Positions 26,133-33,656 of a stretch of DNA of 64,000 bases are shown piece by piece. This stretch comes from Streptomyces sp. MMG1121 (GTDB taxonomy: Bacteria > Actinomycetota > Actinomycetes > Streptomycetales > Streptomycetaceae), in the NCBI RefSeq assembly GCF_001280015.1, contig NZ_LGDV01000118.1, positions 62,001-126,000 on the forward strand. Direction: 5' to 3'. Positions within the stretch are counted from its first letter, which is position 1. Each line of letters opens with the position of its first letter. The notes under the pieces were generated by a model. It was not told the origin of the DNA. It ran no database searches and saw only the letters and a program-made list of their open reading frames with translations. Position numbers and translations under genes: made by a program.

Positions 26133-27581
26133 TCACCCCGGCCACACGAGGGCCTGCACCTCGCTGTAGGCGTGCAGGGCGTAGGAGCCGACGTCCCGGC
26201 CCACCCCGCTCTTCTTGAAGCCGCCGAAGGGGGCCTCCATGTTGCGGCCGACGGTGTTGATGCCGACCCCGCCGGCCCGCAGCCGGCGGGCGATGCGGAA
26301 GGCCCTGGCCACGTCGCCGGACCAGACGTAGTCGAGGAGGCCGTACTCGGAGTCGTTGGCGAGGGCGATGCCCTCCTCCTCGTCGTCGAAGGGGACGACC
26401 GCGACGACCGGCCCGAAGATCTCCTCCCGGGCCACCCGCATGTCGTTGGTGCAGTCGGCGAGGAGGGCGGGGGCGACGTAGAAACCCCGCTCCAGTGGCG
26501 GCCGTTCGCCGCCCGCGACCACCGTCGCCCCCTCCTTCCGCCCGAGTTCGACGTACGACTCCACCCGCGCCCGGTGCTCCGCCGAGATCACCGGTCCCAC
26601 GACCGTGTCCCGCTCGGCCGGATCCCCGACCTTCAGTCCCCTCGCGTACTCGGCCAGTTGCTCGACGAGTCGCTCGTACACCCCCCGCTGCGCCAGCACG
26701 CGGGTCGGTGCCGTGCAGATCTGCCCGCTGTAGAAGGAGAACGTGGTGCCGATGCCGGCGACGGCCGAGGCGAGGTCGGCGTCGTCGAGGACGAGGGCCG
26801 CGCCCTTGCCGCCCAGCTCCATCAGCTGGCGTTTCATGTCCCGCCCGCAGACCTCGGCGATGCGCCGGCCGACGGCCGTGGAGCCGGTGAAGCTGACCAT
26901 GTCGACGTCGTCGGAGGCCACCGCCGCCTCGCCCACCGCCACGTCCCGCCCCGAGACCACGTTCACCACGCCCGGCGGTGCCCCGGCCTCCTCGAGCGCC
27001 TGCGCCATCCGGTAGACGGACAGCGGATCCTGCGGGGCGGGTTTCACGACCACGGTGTTGCCCATGGCCAGCGCCGGGGCGACCTTTCCGGCCGGGTTGG
27101 CCCACGGGTTGTTGTACGAGGTGATGCAGGTGACGACCCCGACGGGCTGGCGCACGGCCAGCGCGCCCATCACCCCGGCCTTCCCCATCGGCCCCGCCTC
27201 GTTGATCTGCGGGGCGACGGCCCATTCGGCGGGCTCGACCGCGGCGTACCGGCGGAACCGGGCGGCGGCCACCCCGACCTGCATCGCCCGGGCCGTGCCG
27301 GTCGTGGCCCCGGTCTCGGCGCGGGCGAGGTCGGCGTACGGCCCGATCGAGGCGCGGATGATCTCCGCCGCCCGGCCCAGCACCGCCGCCCGCTCCTCGG
27401 GCCGGGTCCGCGACCAGGCCCCGAACGCCTCCCGGGCCGCCGCGCAGGCCGCCCGCACCTGCTCCGGTGAGGCCTCCGGCGCCCAGCCGGCGGTCTCCTC
27501 GGTGGCCGGGTCGGTCACCGGGTAGTACCCGCCGTCCGGCTCCACCCACTGCCCGCCGACGAACAGCCGCTCCTCCTTCAC
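26133..27581 (-). CDS. aldehyde dehydrogenase family protein
   Basis: This 482-residue NAD(P)-dependent aldehyde dehydrogenase has SYNNPWANPAGKVAPALAMG (oxyanion/cofactor region), FTGSTAVGR, the glutamate motif MELGGKG and the nucleophile in SGQICTAPT. I chose GTG at 27581 because it overlaps the deacylase stop as GTGA and gives a family-typical length; the frame is open upstream to 27683. It is the last gene of the LLM-deacylase-ALDH operon driven from about 30.5 kb and probably oxidises an aldehyde intermediate of that pathway. Confidence 0.92.
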   Translation of the reverse strand: MKEERLFVGGQWVEPDGGYYPVTDPATEETAGWAPEASPEQVRAACAAAREAFGAWSRTRPEERAAVLGRAAEIIRASIGPYADLARAETGATTGTARAMQVGVAAARFRRYAAVEPAEWAVAPQINEAGPMGKAGVMGALAVRQPVGVVTCITSYNNPWANPAGKVAPALAMGNTVVVKPAPQDPLSVYRMAQALEEAGAPPGVVNVVSGRDVAVGEAAVASDDVDMVSFTGSTAVGRRIAEVCGRDMKRQLMELGGKGAALVLDDADLASAVAGIGTTFSFYSGQICTAPTRVLAQRGVYERLVEQLAEYARGLKVGDPAERDTVVGPVISAEHRARVESYVELGRKEGATVVAGGERPPLERGFYVAPALLADCTNDMRVAREEIFGPVVAVVPFDDEEEGIALANDSEYGLLDYVWSGDVARAFRIARRLRAGGVGINTVGRNMEAPFGGFKKSGVGRDVGSYALHAYSEVQALVWPG

Positions 27582-29299
27582 CTGGTACTCACCGTCCGTG
27601 TATCGGTCCCCGAGCGCAGCACCTTGCCCGGTACGGCCCCGCTGACCACGTCGTCCCGGATCGCCTCGACCCCGTTGACCCACACGGCCCGTACGCCGAT
27701 CGCGCGGGCGTCCAGCCGGGGACTGTCCCCCGGCAGGTCGTGCACCAGCCGCGCCTGCCCGGCGTCGATCCGCTCCGGGTCGAAGAGGACCAGGTCCGCG
27801 TGCCAGCCCTCGTGGATCCGCCCGCGCTCACGCAGCCCGAACAGCCGGGCCGGGTCGTCGGTCAGCATCTTGACCGCCTGCTCCAGCCCGACCAGCTTCC
27901 GGCCGCGCAGACAGTCCCCGATGAACCGGGTGGTGTACGGCGCCCCGCACATGCGGTCCAGATGCGCCCCCGCGTCCGACCCGCCCAGCAGCACGTCCTC
28001 GTGCTGCCAGGTCTCGGCGCGCAGCGCCCAGGACGCGGGGTCGTTGTCGGTGGGCATGGGCCACAGGACCGTGCGCAGTCCGTCGGCCGCGCAGATCTCG
28101 ACGAGGCAGTGGAAGGGGTCCTGCCCGCGCTCCTGCGCGATGTCCTTGACGACCCGGCCGGTCAGCCCGGCGTTGGCCGCGCTGTAGGTGTCCCCGATGA
28201 CGTACCGCCCGAAGTTCGCGAGCCGCCGGAAGATCCCGGCCTCCTTGGACCGGGCGCGCCGCAGCATCTCCGCCCGCACGGCCGGGTCCCGCAGCTTCGC
28301 GATCCGCTCGGGCACCGGCAGCCCGAGGACCGGCCCCCACCCGGGGATCAGGTTGAGGGCGCAGAAGGTGCCCAGGGACATGTTCATCGGGGTGAGGATC
28401 GGCATGGTGAGCGCCACCACCCGGCCGCCCGCCTTCCGGGCCCGCTCGCTCGCGCTCAGCTGCCGGGGCACCCGCTCCGGGACGGCCGCGTCGACGGTGA
28501 GCACGTTCCAGTTGAGCGGCCGCCCGGCGGCCGCGCTCATCTCCACGAGCAGATCGATCTCGTCGTCGCTGAACTGGTCCAGGCATCCGGCGACGATCGC
28601 CTCGATCTGGGTGCCCTCGTGCTCCCCGACCGCCCTGGCCAGGGCGAGCAGTTCGGCGGGCCGGGCGTGCCGGGAGGCGACCGGCTGTCCGTCGCCGTCG
28701 GAGTGGGTGCTCGACTGGGTGGTGGACAGACCCCAGGCGCCGGCGTCCATGGCCGCGTGCAGCAAACCGACGATCTGGGCGAGTTGCTCTTCACTGGGCT
28801 GACCGCCGACCGCGTCCGGACCCATCACGTACCGGCGCAGCGCGCAGTGCCCGACCATGAACCCCGCGTTGACGGCGATCCGTCCGTCCAGGGCGTCCAG
28901 GTACTCCCCGAATCCGTTCCAGCTCCAGGGCGCCCCCTCCTCCAGGGCGACCAGGGACATCCCCTCCACCTTGGACATCATGCGGCGCGTGTAGTCGGCG
29001 TCCCCCGGTTTCAGGGGGGCGAGCGTGAATCCGCAGTTCCCGCCGGCGACGGTCGTCACGCCGTGATTGAGCGAGGGGGTGGCGTAGGGGTCCCAGAAGA
29101 GCTGGGCGTCGTAGTGCGTGTGGGGGTCGACGAAACCGGGGGCGAGGACGAGCCCGGCGGCGTCCTCGCTGGTGCGGGCTTCCTCGGTGACGTTCCCGAT
29201 GACGGCGATTCGACCGTCGCGGATGCCGACGTCGGCGGTGTACGAGGGCGCGCCTGTGCCATCCACGATGGTGGCGCCCCGGACGAGGTGGTCCAACAT
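27578..29299 (-). CDS. amidohydrolase, D-aminoacylase/N-acyl-D-amino-acid deacylase type
   Basis: This 573-residue metal-dependent amidohydrolase has the HxH metal motif FVDPHTHYDAQLFWDP (near residue 60), a hydrolase-typical TTVAGGNCGF, and C-terminal GGSDAGAHLDRMCGAPYTT carrying the catalytic Asp. The family includes N-acyl-D-amino acid deacylases, but many members act on other cyclic amides or lactones. AAGGAGG lies at ideal distance before the ATG. It sits between LLM oxidoreductase and ALDH genes in one operon (13 bp from the LLM stop, GTGA overlap with ALDH). Confidence 0.85.
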   Translation of the reverse strand: MLDHLVRGATIVDGTGAPSYTADVGIRDGRIAVIGNVTEEARTSEDAAGLVLAPGFVDPHTHYDAQLFWDPYATPSLNHGVTTVAGGNCGFTLAPLKPGDADYTRRMMSKVEGMSLVALEEGAPWSWNGFGEYLDALDGRIAVNAGFMVGHCALRRYVMGPDAVGGQPSEEQLAQIVGLLHAAMDAGAWGLSTTQSSTHSDGDGQPVASRHARPAELLALARAVGEHEGTQIEAIVAGCLDQFSDDEIDLLVEMSAAAGRPLNWNVLTVDAAVPERVPRQLSASERARKAGGRVVALTMPILTPMNMSLGTFCALNLIPGWGPVLGLPVPERIAKLRDPAVRAEMLRRARSKEAGIFRRLANFGRYVIGDTYSAANAGLTGRVVKDIAQERGQDPFHCLVEICAADGLRTVLWPMPTDNDPASWALRAETWQHEDVLLGGSDAGAHLDRMCGAPYTTRFIGDCLRGRKLVGLEQAVKMLTDDPARLFGLRERGRIHEGWHADLVLFDPERIDAGQARLVHDLPGDSPRLDARAIGVRAVWVNGVEAIRDDVVSGAVPGKVLRSGTDTRTVSTR

Positions 29300-29312
29300 G
29301 CCTGGAACCTCC

Positions 29313-30431
29313 TTACGCGGCAGCCCGGAACCGCGATGTCCGGTGGACAGGATCGGTGTCGATCTCGGGAATCACGTGCTCCCCGATCAGCCGGATCGTC
29401 TGCAGCGTCTCCTCCTTCGGCACCCCCACCGGCAGCCCGAAGCTCAGCTGGTCCGCCCCGGCCTGCTCCCACCGCTTGCACTGGCGCAGCACCTCGTCGG
29501 GGTCCCCGCAGATCAGCAGCTCCTCCTCGACCAGCAGCTCCACGAACTCCGGGGTGTACTCGGGCAGCGTCTGCGGCCACTCCGGGAAGCCCTCGGGGCG
29601 CGGGAACGTGTCGTGGTAGCGGAACACCAGCGAGGGCAGGTAGTGCAGCCCCCCGCTCGCCGCGATCCGGATCGCCTCGTCGTGCGTGGGCGCGCAGATC
29701 GCCGTGGTCGTCACCATCACGTTGTCGTTGACGAAGTCCCCGACCGGCTCGGCGTTCACGACCGCCGTCTTGTACTGCTCCAGCACCCACTCCATGTCGG
29801 AGACCTTCTGGATGCTGAAGCCGAGCACGCCGAGCCCCTTCTTCGCGGCCATGGAGTACGACGCCGGGGACCCGGCCGCGTACCACATCGCCGGGTGCGA
29901 CTTCCCGTACGGCTTCGGCAGGACCTTCCTGGGCGGCAGCTGCCAGTGCTTGCCCTGGAAGCCGGCGTACTCGTCCTGGAGCCACATCTTCGGGAACTCG
30001 GCGATCGTCTCCTCCCAGATCTCCTTCGTGTAGTTCATGTCGGTGATGCCGGGCAGGAAGCCGAGGATCTCGTGGCTGCCGGCGCCCCGCCCGCTGCCGA
30101 ACTCGAAGCGGCCCTCGCTGAGGTGGTCCAGCATGGCGACCTTCTCGGCGACCTTGACCGGGTGGTTCACCGGGGCGAGCGGGTTGAAGATGCCCGAGCC
30201 CAGATGGATCCGGTCGGTGGCGTGGGCGAGGTAGCCGAGGAAGACGTCGTTGGCGGACAGGTGTGAGTACTCCTCCAGGAAGTGGTGCTCGGAGGCCCAG
30301 GCGTACTTGAAGCCGGACCGGTCCGCCTGGATGACGTACTCGGTCTCCTCCATCAGCGCCTTGTGCTCGGCGAGCGGGTCGGTCTCGGCGCGCTTGCCCA
30401 CGTATCCCTGTACAAAGAGCCCGAATTCCAA
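29313..30431 (-). CDS. LLM-class flavin-dependent oxidoreductase (luciferase-like), TTG start
   Basis: This 372-residue bacterial-luciferase-like monooxygenase/dehydrogenase has the motifs YAWASEHHFLEEYSH and LDHLSEGRFEFGSGRGAG, typical of LLM enzymes. The start codon is TTG at 30431, supported by GGGAGGG ten bases upstream. It is the first gene of an operon with the deacylase and ALDH. Two regulon palindromes (30455-30471 and 30519-30535) flank a likely promoter just upstream, so it is a strong candidate target. It may use FMN or F420; the substrate is unknown. Confidence 0.9.
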   Translation of the reverse strand: MEFGLFVQGYVGKRAETDPLAEHKALMEETEYVIQADRSGFKYAWASEHHFLEEYSHLSANDVFLGYLAHATDRIHLGSGIFNPLAPVNHPVKVAEKVAMLDHLSEGRFEFGSGRGAGSHEILGFLPGITDMNYTKEIWEETIAEFPKMWLQDEYAGFQGKHWQLPPRKVLPKPYGKSHPAMWYAAGSPASYSMAAKKGLGVLGFSIQKVSDMEWVLEQYKTAVVNAEPVGDFVNDNVMVTTTAICAPTHDEAIRIAASGGLHYLPSLVFRYHDTFPRPEGFPEWPQTLPEYTPEFVELLVEEELLICGDPDEVLRQCKRWEQAGADQLSFGLPVGVPKEETLQTIRLIGEHVIPEIDTDPVHRTSRFRAAA

Positions 30432-30454
30432 GGCGGTTCACCCTCCCAGATTTT

Positions 30455-30471
30455 TCTGACGCTGCGTCAGA
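30455..30471. promoter_or_regulatory. 17-bp palindromic operator, regulon site 2
   Basis: TCTGACGCTGCGTCAGA has perfect 7-bp arms. It lies 24 bp upstream of the TTG start of the LLM gene, downstream of the proposed -10 box, so it would block transcript elongation or start. Confidence 0.75.
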
Positions 30472-30487
30472 TTTCACCCGTCGGCCG

Positions 30488-30516
30488 ACTGTCGCACCGC
30501 GCGCGAGGACCGTCAA
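30488..30516 (-). promoter_or_regulatory. candidate promoter of the LLM-deacylase-ALDH operon
   Basis: On the minus strand TTGACG (30511-30516), a 17-bp spacer and GACAGT (30488-30493) form a plausible sigma-70-type promoter. Operators 2 and 3 lie on either side of it. Confidence 0.45.
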
Positions 30517-30518
30517 TA

Positions 30519-30535
30519 GCTGACGGTGAGTCAGA
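30519..30535. promoter_or_regulatory. 17-bp palindromic operator, regulon site 3
   Basis: GCTGACGGTGAGTCAGA has one mismatch in each outer arm. It overlaps the SDR stop codon (30531-30533) and lies just upstream of the -35 box of the LLM operon. Confidence 0.6.
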
Positions 30536-31301
30536 TAATCGAGACGCCGGCCAGCCATCCGCCGTCGATCACGAACGGCTGCCCGGTGATGTACGACGAG
30601 TCGTCCGAGGTCAGGAAGAGGGCCAGCCGGGCCACCTCCTCCGGCTGTCCGACCCGGCCGAGCGGCACGAGCTTGCGGTACAGCTCGTCCAGGGCCCGGC
30701 TCATCTCCTCCGGATCGGCGTTCGGATCCAGCCGCGCCGGGTTGGACATCGCGGTGTCGATGGCGCCCGGGCAGACCGCGTTGACCCGGATCCCCCGGCC
30801 CGCCAGCTCCAGCGCCGCCACCCGGGTCAGCCCCAGCACGGCGTGCTTGGTGGCGGCGTACGTACCGACGGCCGCCATACCGGTCAGGGCGGTGTAGGAG
30901 GCGGTGTTGACGATCGTCCCCCCGTCGGCCATCTCCGGCACCACGGTCTTCATCCCCAGGAAGCAACCGACCTGGTTGACCTGCACGACCTGCATGAACT
31001 CGTCCAGCGGGGTGTCCACGAGGGCGTTGAAGCGCAGGATGCCCGCGTTGTTCACAAGCCCGTCCAGTCGCCCGTACGCCCGCTTGACGGCCCCGACGGC
31101 CTCCCGCCAGCCGTCCTCCTCGCGCACGTCGAGATGGACGTACAGCGCGCCGATCTCCTTGGCCAGGGCCTCGCCCTGGTCGTCCAGCACATCGGCGACC
31201 GCCACCCGCGCGCCCTCCGCCCTGAACAGCCGCGCCTCCTGCTCGCCCTGTCCGCGCGCCGCCCCGGTGATGATGACGACCCGTCCGTCCAGCTTGCCCA
31301 T
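30531..31301 (-). CDS. short-chain dehydrogenase/reductase
   Basis: This 256-residue classical SDR has [12 protein letters not shown] (cofactor turn, residue ~12), NNAGI (~85) and the catalytic Tyr-Lys in YAATKHA (~150). The C-terminus ends [12 protein letters not shown]. It resembles hydroxysteroid/3-oxoacyl reductases in overall pattern. It is the third gene of the amidohydrolase-LLM-SDR operon (10 bp after the LLM stop). Regulon membership follows from operator 4 upstream of the operon. Confidence 0.92.
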   Translation of the reverse strand: MGKLDGRVVIITGAARGQGEQEARLFRAEGARVAVADVLDDQGEALAKEIGALYVHLDVREEDGWREAVGAVKRAYGRLDGLVNNAGILRFNALVDTPLDEFMQVVQVNQVGCFLGMKTVVPEMADGGTIVNTASYTALTGMAAVGTYAATKHAVLGLTRVAALELAGRGIRVNAVCPGAIDTAMSNPARLDPNADPEEMSRALDELYRKLVPLGRVGQPEEVARLALFLTSDDSSYITGQPFVIDGGWLAGVSII

Positions 31302-31311
31302 GAAGCCCTCC

Positions 31312-32238
31312 TCAGTCGATCCGGGGCGCGACCTCCGCCCCGAACAGGTTGATCTGCTCGATGAGTTCGGCCCGGTCCCGGCTGCGGAACCGCACCTGGA
31401 TCTGGTCCACGCCCATCGCCCGGTACGCCCGCAGCGACTCGGCGACCTCTTCCGGCGTGCCGGTGAGGGTGCGCCGCCCGACCTCCCAGCCGGCCCGCCC
31501 GACGTACAGCGGCTCGGTGATGGCCCCGACGGTGAACGGCCCCTCGGCGCCCGCCTCCGCGCGAAGGCGCTCCAGCCGGGCGATCTGGGCGGGCAGCCGG
31601 TCGCGCGGGTCCCCCTGGGGCAGCCAGCCGTCGCCCTTCAGCGCGGCCCGGCGGACGGCGGCGGGCGAGGAGCCGCCGATCCAGAGCGGGATGCGCGGCT
31701 GGGCGGGCCGGGGCCGCTGGCCGAGTCCGGTGAACTCGTAGACCTTGCCGTGGTGTTCGGGGAACTCCTCCGGCCCCAGGGCGGCGCGCAGCGCGTCGAT
31801 CGTCTCGTCCAGCACGGCCCCGCGCCGCTCGAAGTCGGCGCCGAGCACCTCGAACTCCTCCCGCACGTGCCCGGCGCCCACCCCGAGGATCAGCCGGCCG
31901 CCGGAGAGATGGTCGAGGGTGGCGTACTGCTTGGCGGTGATCAGCGGGTGGCGCAGGCCGACGACGGCCACGTGACTGAGCAGCCGGACGTGCTCGGTCA
32001 CGGCGGCGAGGTGGGCGAGGGTGGCGACCGGGTCGTACCAGACCGTGCTCATCGCCGGGGCCAGCCGGCGCGGAACGGCCACGTGGTCGCAGACGGCGAG
32101 ATACCCGAACCCGGCCCCGTCGACGGCCCGCGCGATCGCCACCAGATCCGCCGCCCCGGCCCCGGCCTCCCAGTGCTCGGCGTAGAGGGTGCTCTGCGAC
32201 TGGACGGGCAGCTGGATGCCGTAGGCCGGGCGGCTCAC
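31312..32238 (-). CDS. LLM-class oxidoreductase, F420-dependent type (TIGR03619-like)
   Basis: This 308-residue TIM-barrel flavoenzyme has GFGYLAVCDHVAVPRRL, the motif LDHLSGGRLILGVGAGHVREEFEVLG and late IPLWIGGSSPAAVRRAA, all typical of actinobacterial F420-dependent LLM enzymes. I chose GTG at 32238 since it makes a GTGA overlap with the amidohydrolase stop; GTG at 32253 is possible. It is the middle gene of the amidohydrolase-LLM-SDR operon. Confidence 0.9.
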   Translation of the reverse strand: MSRPAYGIQLPVQSQSTLYAEHWEAGAGAADLVAIARAVDGAGFGYLAVCDHVAVPRRLAPAMSTVWYDPVATLAHLAAVTEHVRLLSHVAVVGLRHPLITAKQYATLDHLSGGRLILGVGAGHVREEFEVLGADFERRGAVLDETIDALRAALGPEEFPEHHGKVYEFTGLGQRPRPAQPRIPLWIGGSSPAAVRRAALKGDGWLPQGDPRDRLPAQIARLERLRAEAGAEGPFTVGAITEPLYVGRAGWEVGRRTLTGTPEEVAESLRAYRAMGVDQIQVRFRSRDRAELIEQINLFGAEVAPRID

Positions 32239-33467
32239 CGGGATCCCCGCCACAGCCCGTCCGGCGTCAGCCCCAGCAGCTCGATGGCGTTGCCGCGCAC
32301 GATCCGTTCGACCACGTCGGCCGGCAGATGTCCCATCTGGGCCTCGCCGACCTCGCGGGACTTGGGCCAGGTGGAGTCGGAGTGCGGGTAGTCGGTCTCG
32401 TACAGGACGTTGCCGACGCCGATGGAGTCGAGGTTCTTCAGGCCGAAGGCGTCGTCGAAGAAGCAGCCGTAGACGTGCCCGGCGAAGGTCTCGGACGGGG
32501 GCCGGGTGACCTTGCCGGCGACGCCGCCCCAGCCGCGGTTCTCCTCCCAGACCACGTCGGCGCGCTCAAGGATGTAGGGGATCCAGCCGATCTGCCCCTC
32601 GGCGTACATGACCTTGAGGTTCGGGAAGCGCTCGAACTTGCCGCTCATCAGCCAGTCCACCATCGAGAAGCAGCAGTTGGCGAAGGTGATGGTGGAGCCG
32701 ACGGCGGGCGGTGCGTCGGCGGAGGTCGAGGGCATCCGGCTGCTGGAGCCGATGTGCATGGCCACGACCGTGCCGGTCTCGTCGCAGGCCGCGAGGAACG
32801 GGTCCCAGTCGTCGCCGTGGACGGACGGCAGGCCGAGGTGCGGGGGTATCTCGGAGAAGGCGACGGCCCGCACGCCCCTGCGCGCGTTGCGCCGCACCTC
32901 CTCGGCGGCCAGCCCGGCGTCCCACAGGGGGATGAGGGTCAGCGGTATCAGCCGCCCGTGCGCCTCGGGCCCGCACCACTGCTCCACCATCCAGTCGTTG
33001 TAGGCGCGCACGCACAGCAGCGCGAGTTCCTTGTCGGCGGCCTCGGTGAAGGTCTGCCCGCAGAAGCGGGGGAAGGTGGGGAAGCAGACGGCGGACTGGA
33101 CGTGGTTGACGTCCATGTCGGCGAGCCGGGCACGGACGTCGTAGGACCCGGCCCGCATCTGCTCGTAGGTGATCACCTCGAGCCTGACCTCGTCGCGGTC
33201 GTATCCGACGGCGGTGTCGAGACGGGTCAGCGGCCGCTGGAGGTCCTCGTAGACCCACCAGTCGCCGATGGGCCCGTCGGTACTGCCGGGATCACCCATG
33301 ACGGGTTTGAATCGCCCGCCCAGGAAGGTCATCTCCTTCAGCGGGGCGCGCACGATCCGGGGCCCGGTGTCCAGGTACTTCTTCGGCAGCCGCTCCTGCC
33401 AGACGGTGGCGGGCTCCACGGTGTGGTCGTCGACGGAGATGATCAGCGGGAACTGTGGTGTCTCCAT
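32235..33467 (-). CDS. amidohydrolase-2 family metal-dependent hydrolase/decarboxylase
   Basis: This 410-residue protein is of the ACMSD-like amidohydrolase-2 family, which hydrolyses or decarboxylates cyclic and aromatic acids. It starts ISVDDHTVEPATVW, where D-x-H replaces the usual H-x-H metal pair. AMHIGSSSRMPSTS carries a metal His. The late LYETDYPHSDSTWPKSRE contains the catalytic Asp/His. ATG 33467 is preceded by GAGG, with the GTG at 33476 as an alternative. Operator 4 lies 20 bp upstream. It is the first gene of the operon with LLM and SDR genes. Confidence 0.88.
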   Translation of the reverse strand: METPQFPLIISVDDHTVEPATVWQERLPKKYLDTGPRIVRAPLKEMTFLGGRFKPVMGDPGSTDGPIGDWWVYEDLQRPLTRLDTAVGYDRDEVRLEVITYEQMRAGSYDVRARLADMDVNHVQSAVCFPTFPRFCGQTFTEAADKELALLCVRAYNDWMVEQWCGPEAHGRLIPLTLIPLWDAGLAAEEVRRNARRGVRAVAFSEIPPHLGLPSVHGDDWDPFLAACDETGTVVAMHIGSSSRMPSTSADAPPAVGSTITFANCCFSMVDWLMSGKFERFPNLKVMYAEGQIGWIPYILERADVVWEENRGWGGVAGKVTRPPSETFAGHVYGCFFDDAFGLKNLDSIGVGNVLYETDYPHSDSTWPKSREVGEAQMGHLPADVVERIVRGNAIELLGLTPDGLWRGSR

Positions 33468-33487
33468 GGGCCTCACGGTAGCGCCGA

Positions 33488-33504
33488 TCTGACGGTCCGT
33501 CAGC
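33488..33504. promoter_or_regulatory. 17-bp palindromic operator, regulon site 4
   Basis: TCTGACGGTCCGTCAGC has arms with one mismatch. It lies 20 bp upstream of the amidohydrolase start (minus strand) and 152 bp upstream of afsR (plus strand). Confidence 0.7.
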
Positions 33505-33656
33505 TAGTGTGGTCGGCCCACTGTGTGCGAAGACCGTGTGAGGGCCTTGTGTACTGAGGTGTGGCGGTCTGTGATCGGCGTCTCCCACGGCTGACGCAAC
33601 CGCCTCGAACAAGGCAAACTGACGGGGTTGTTCGTGATGCCGAGGGGGACGAACGC

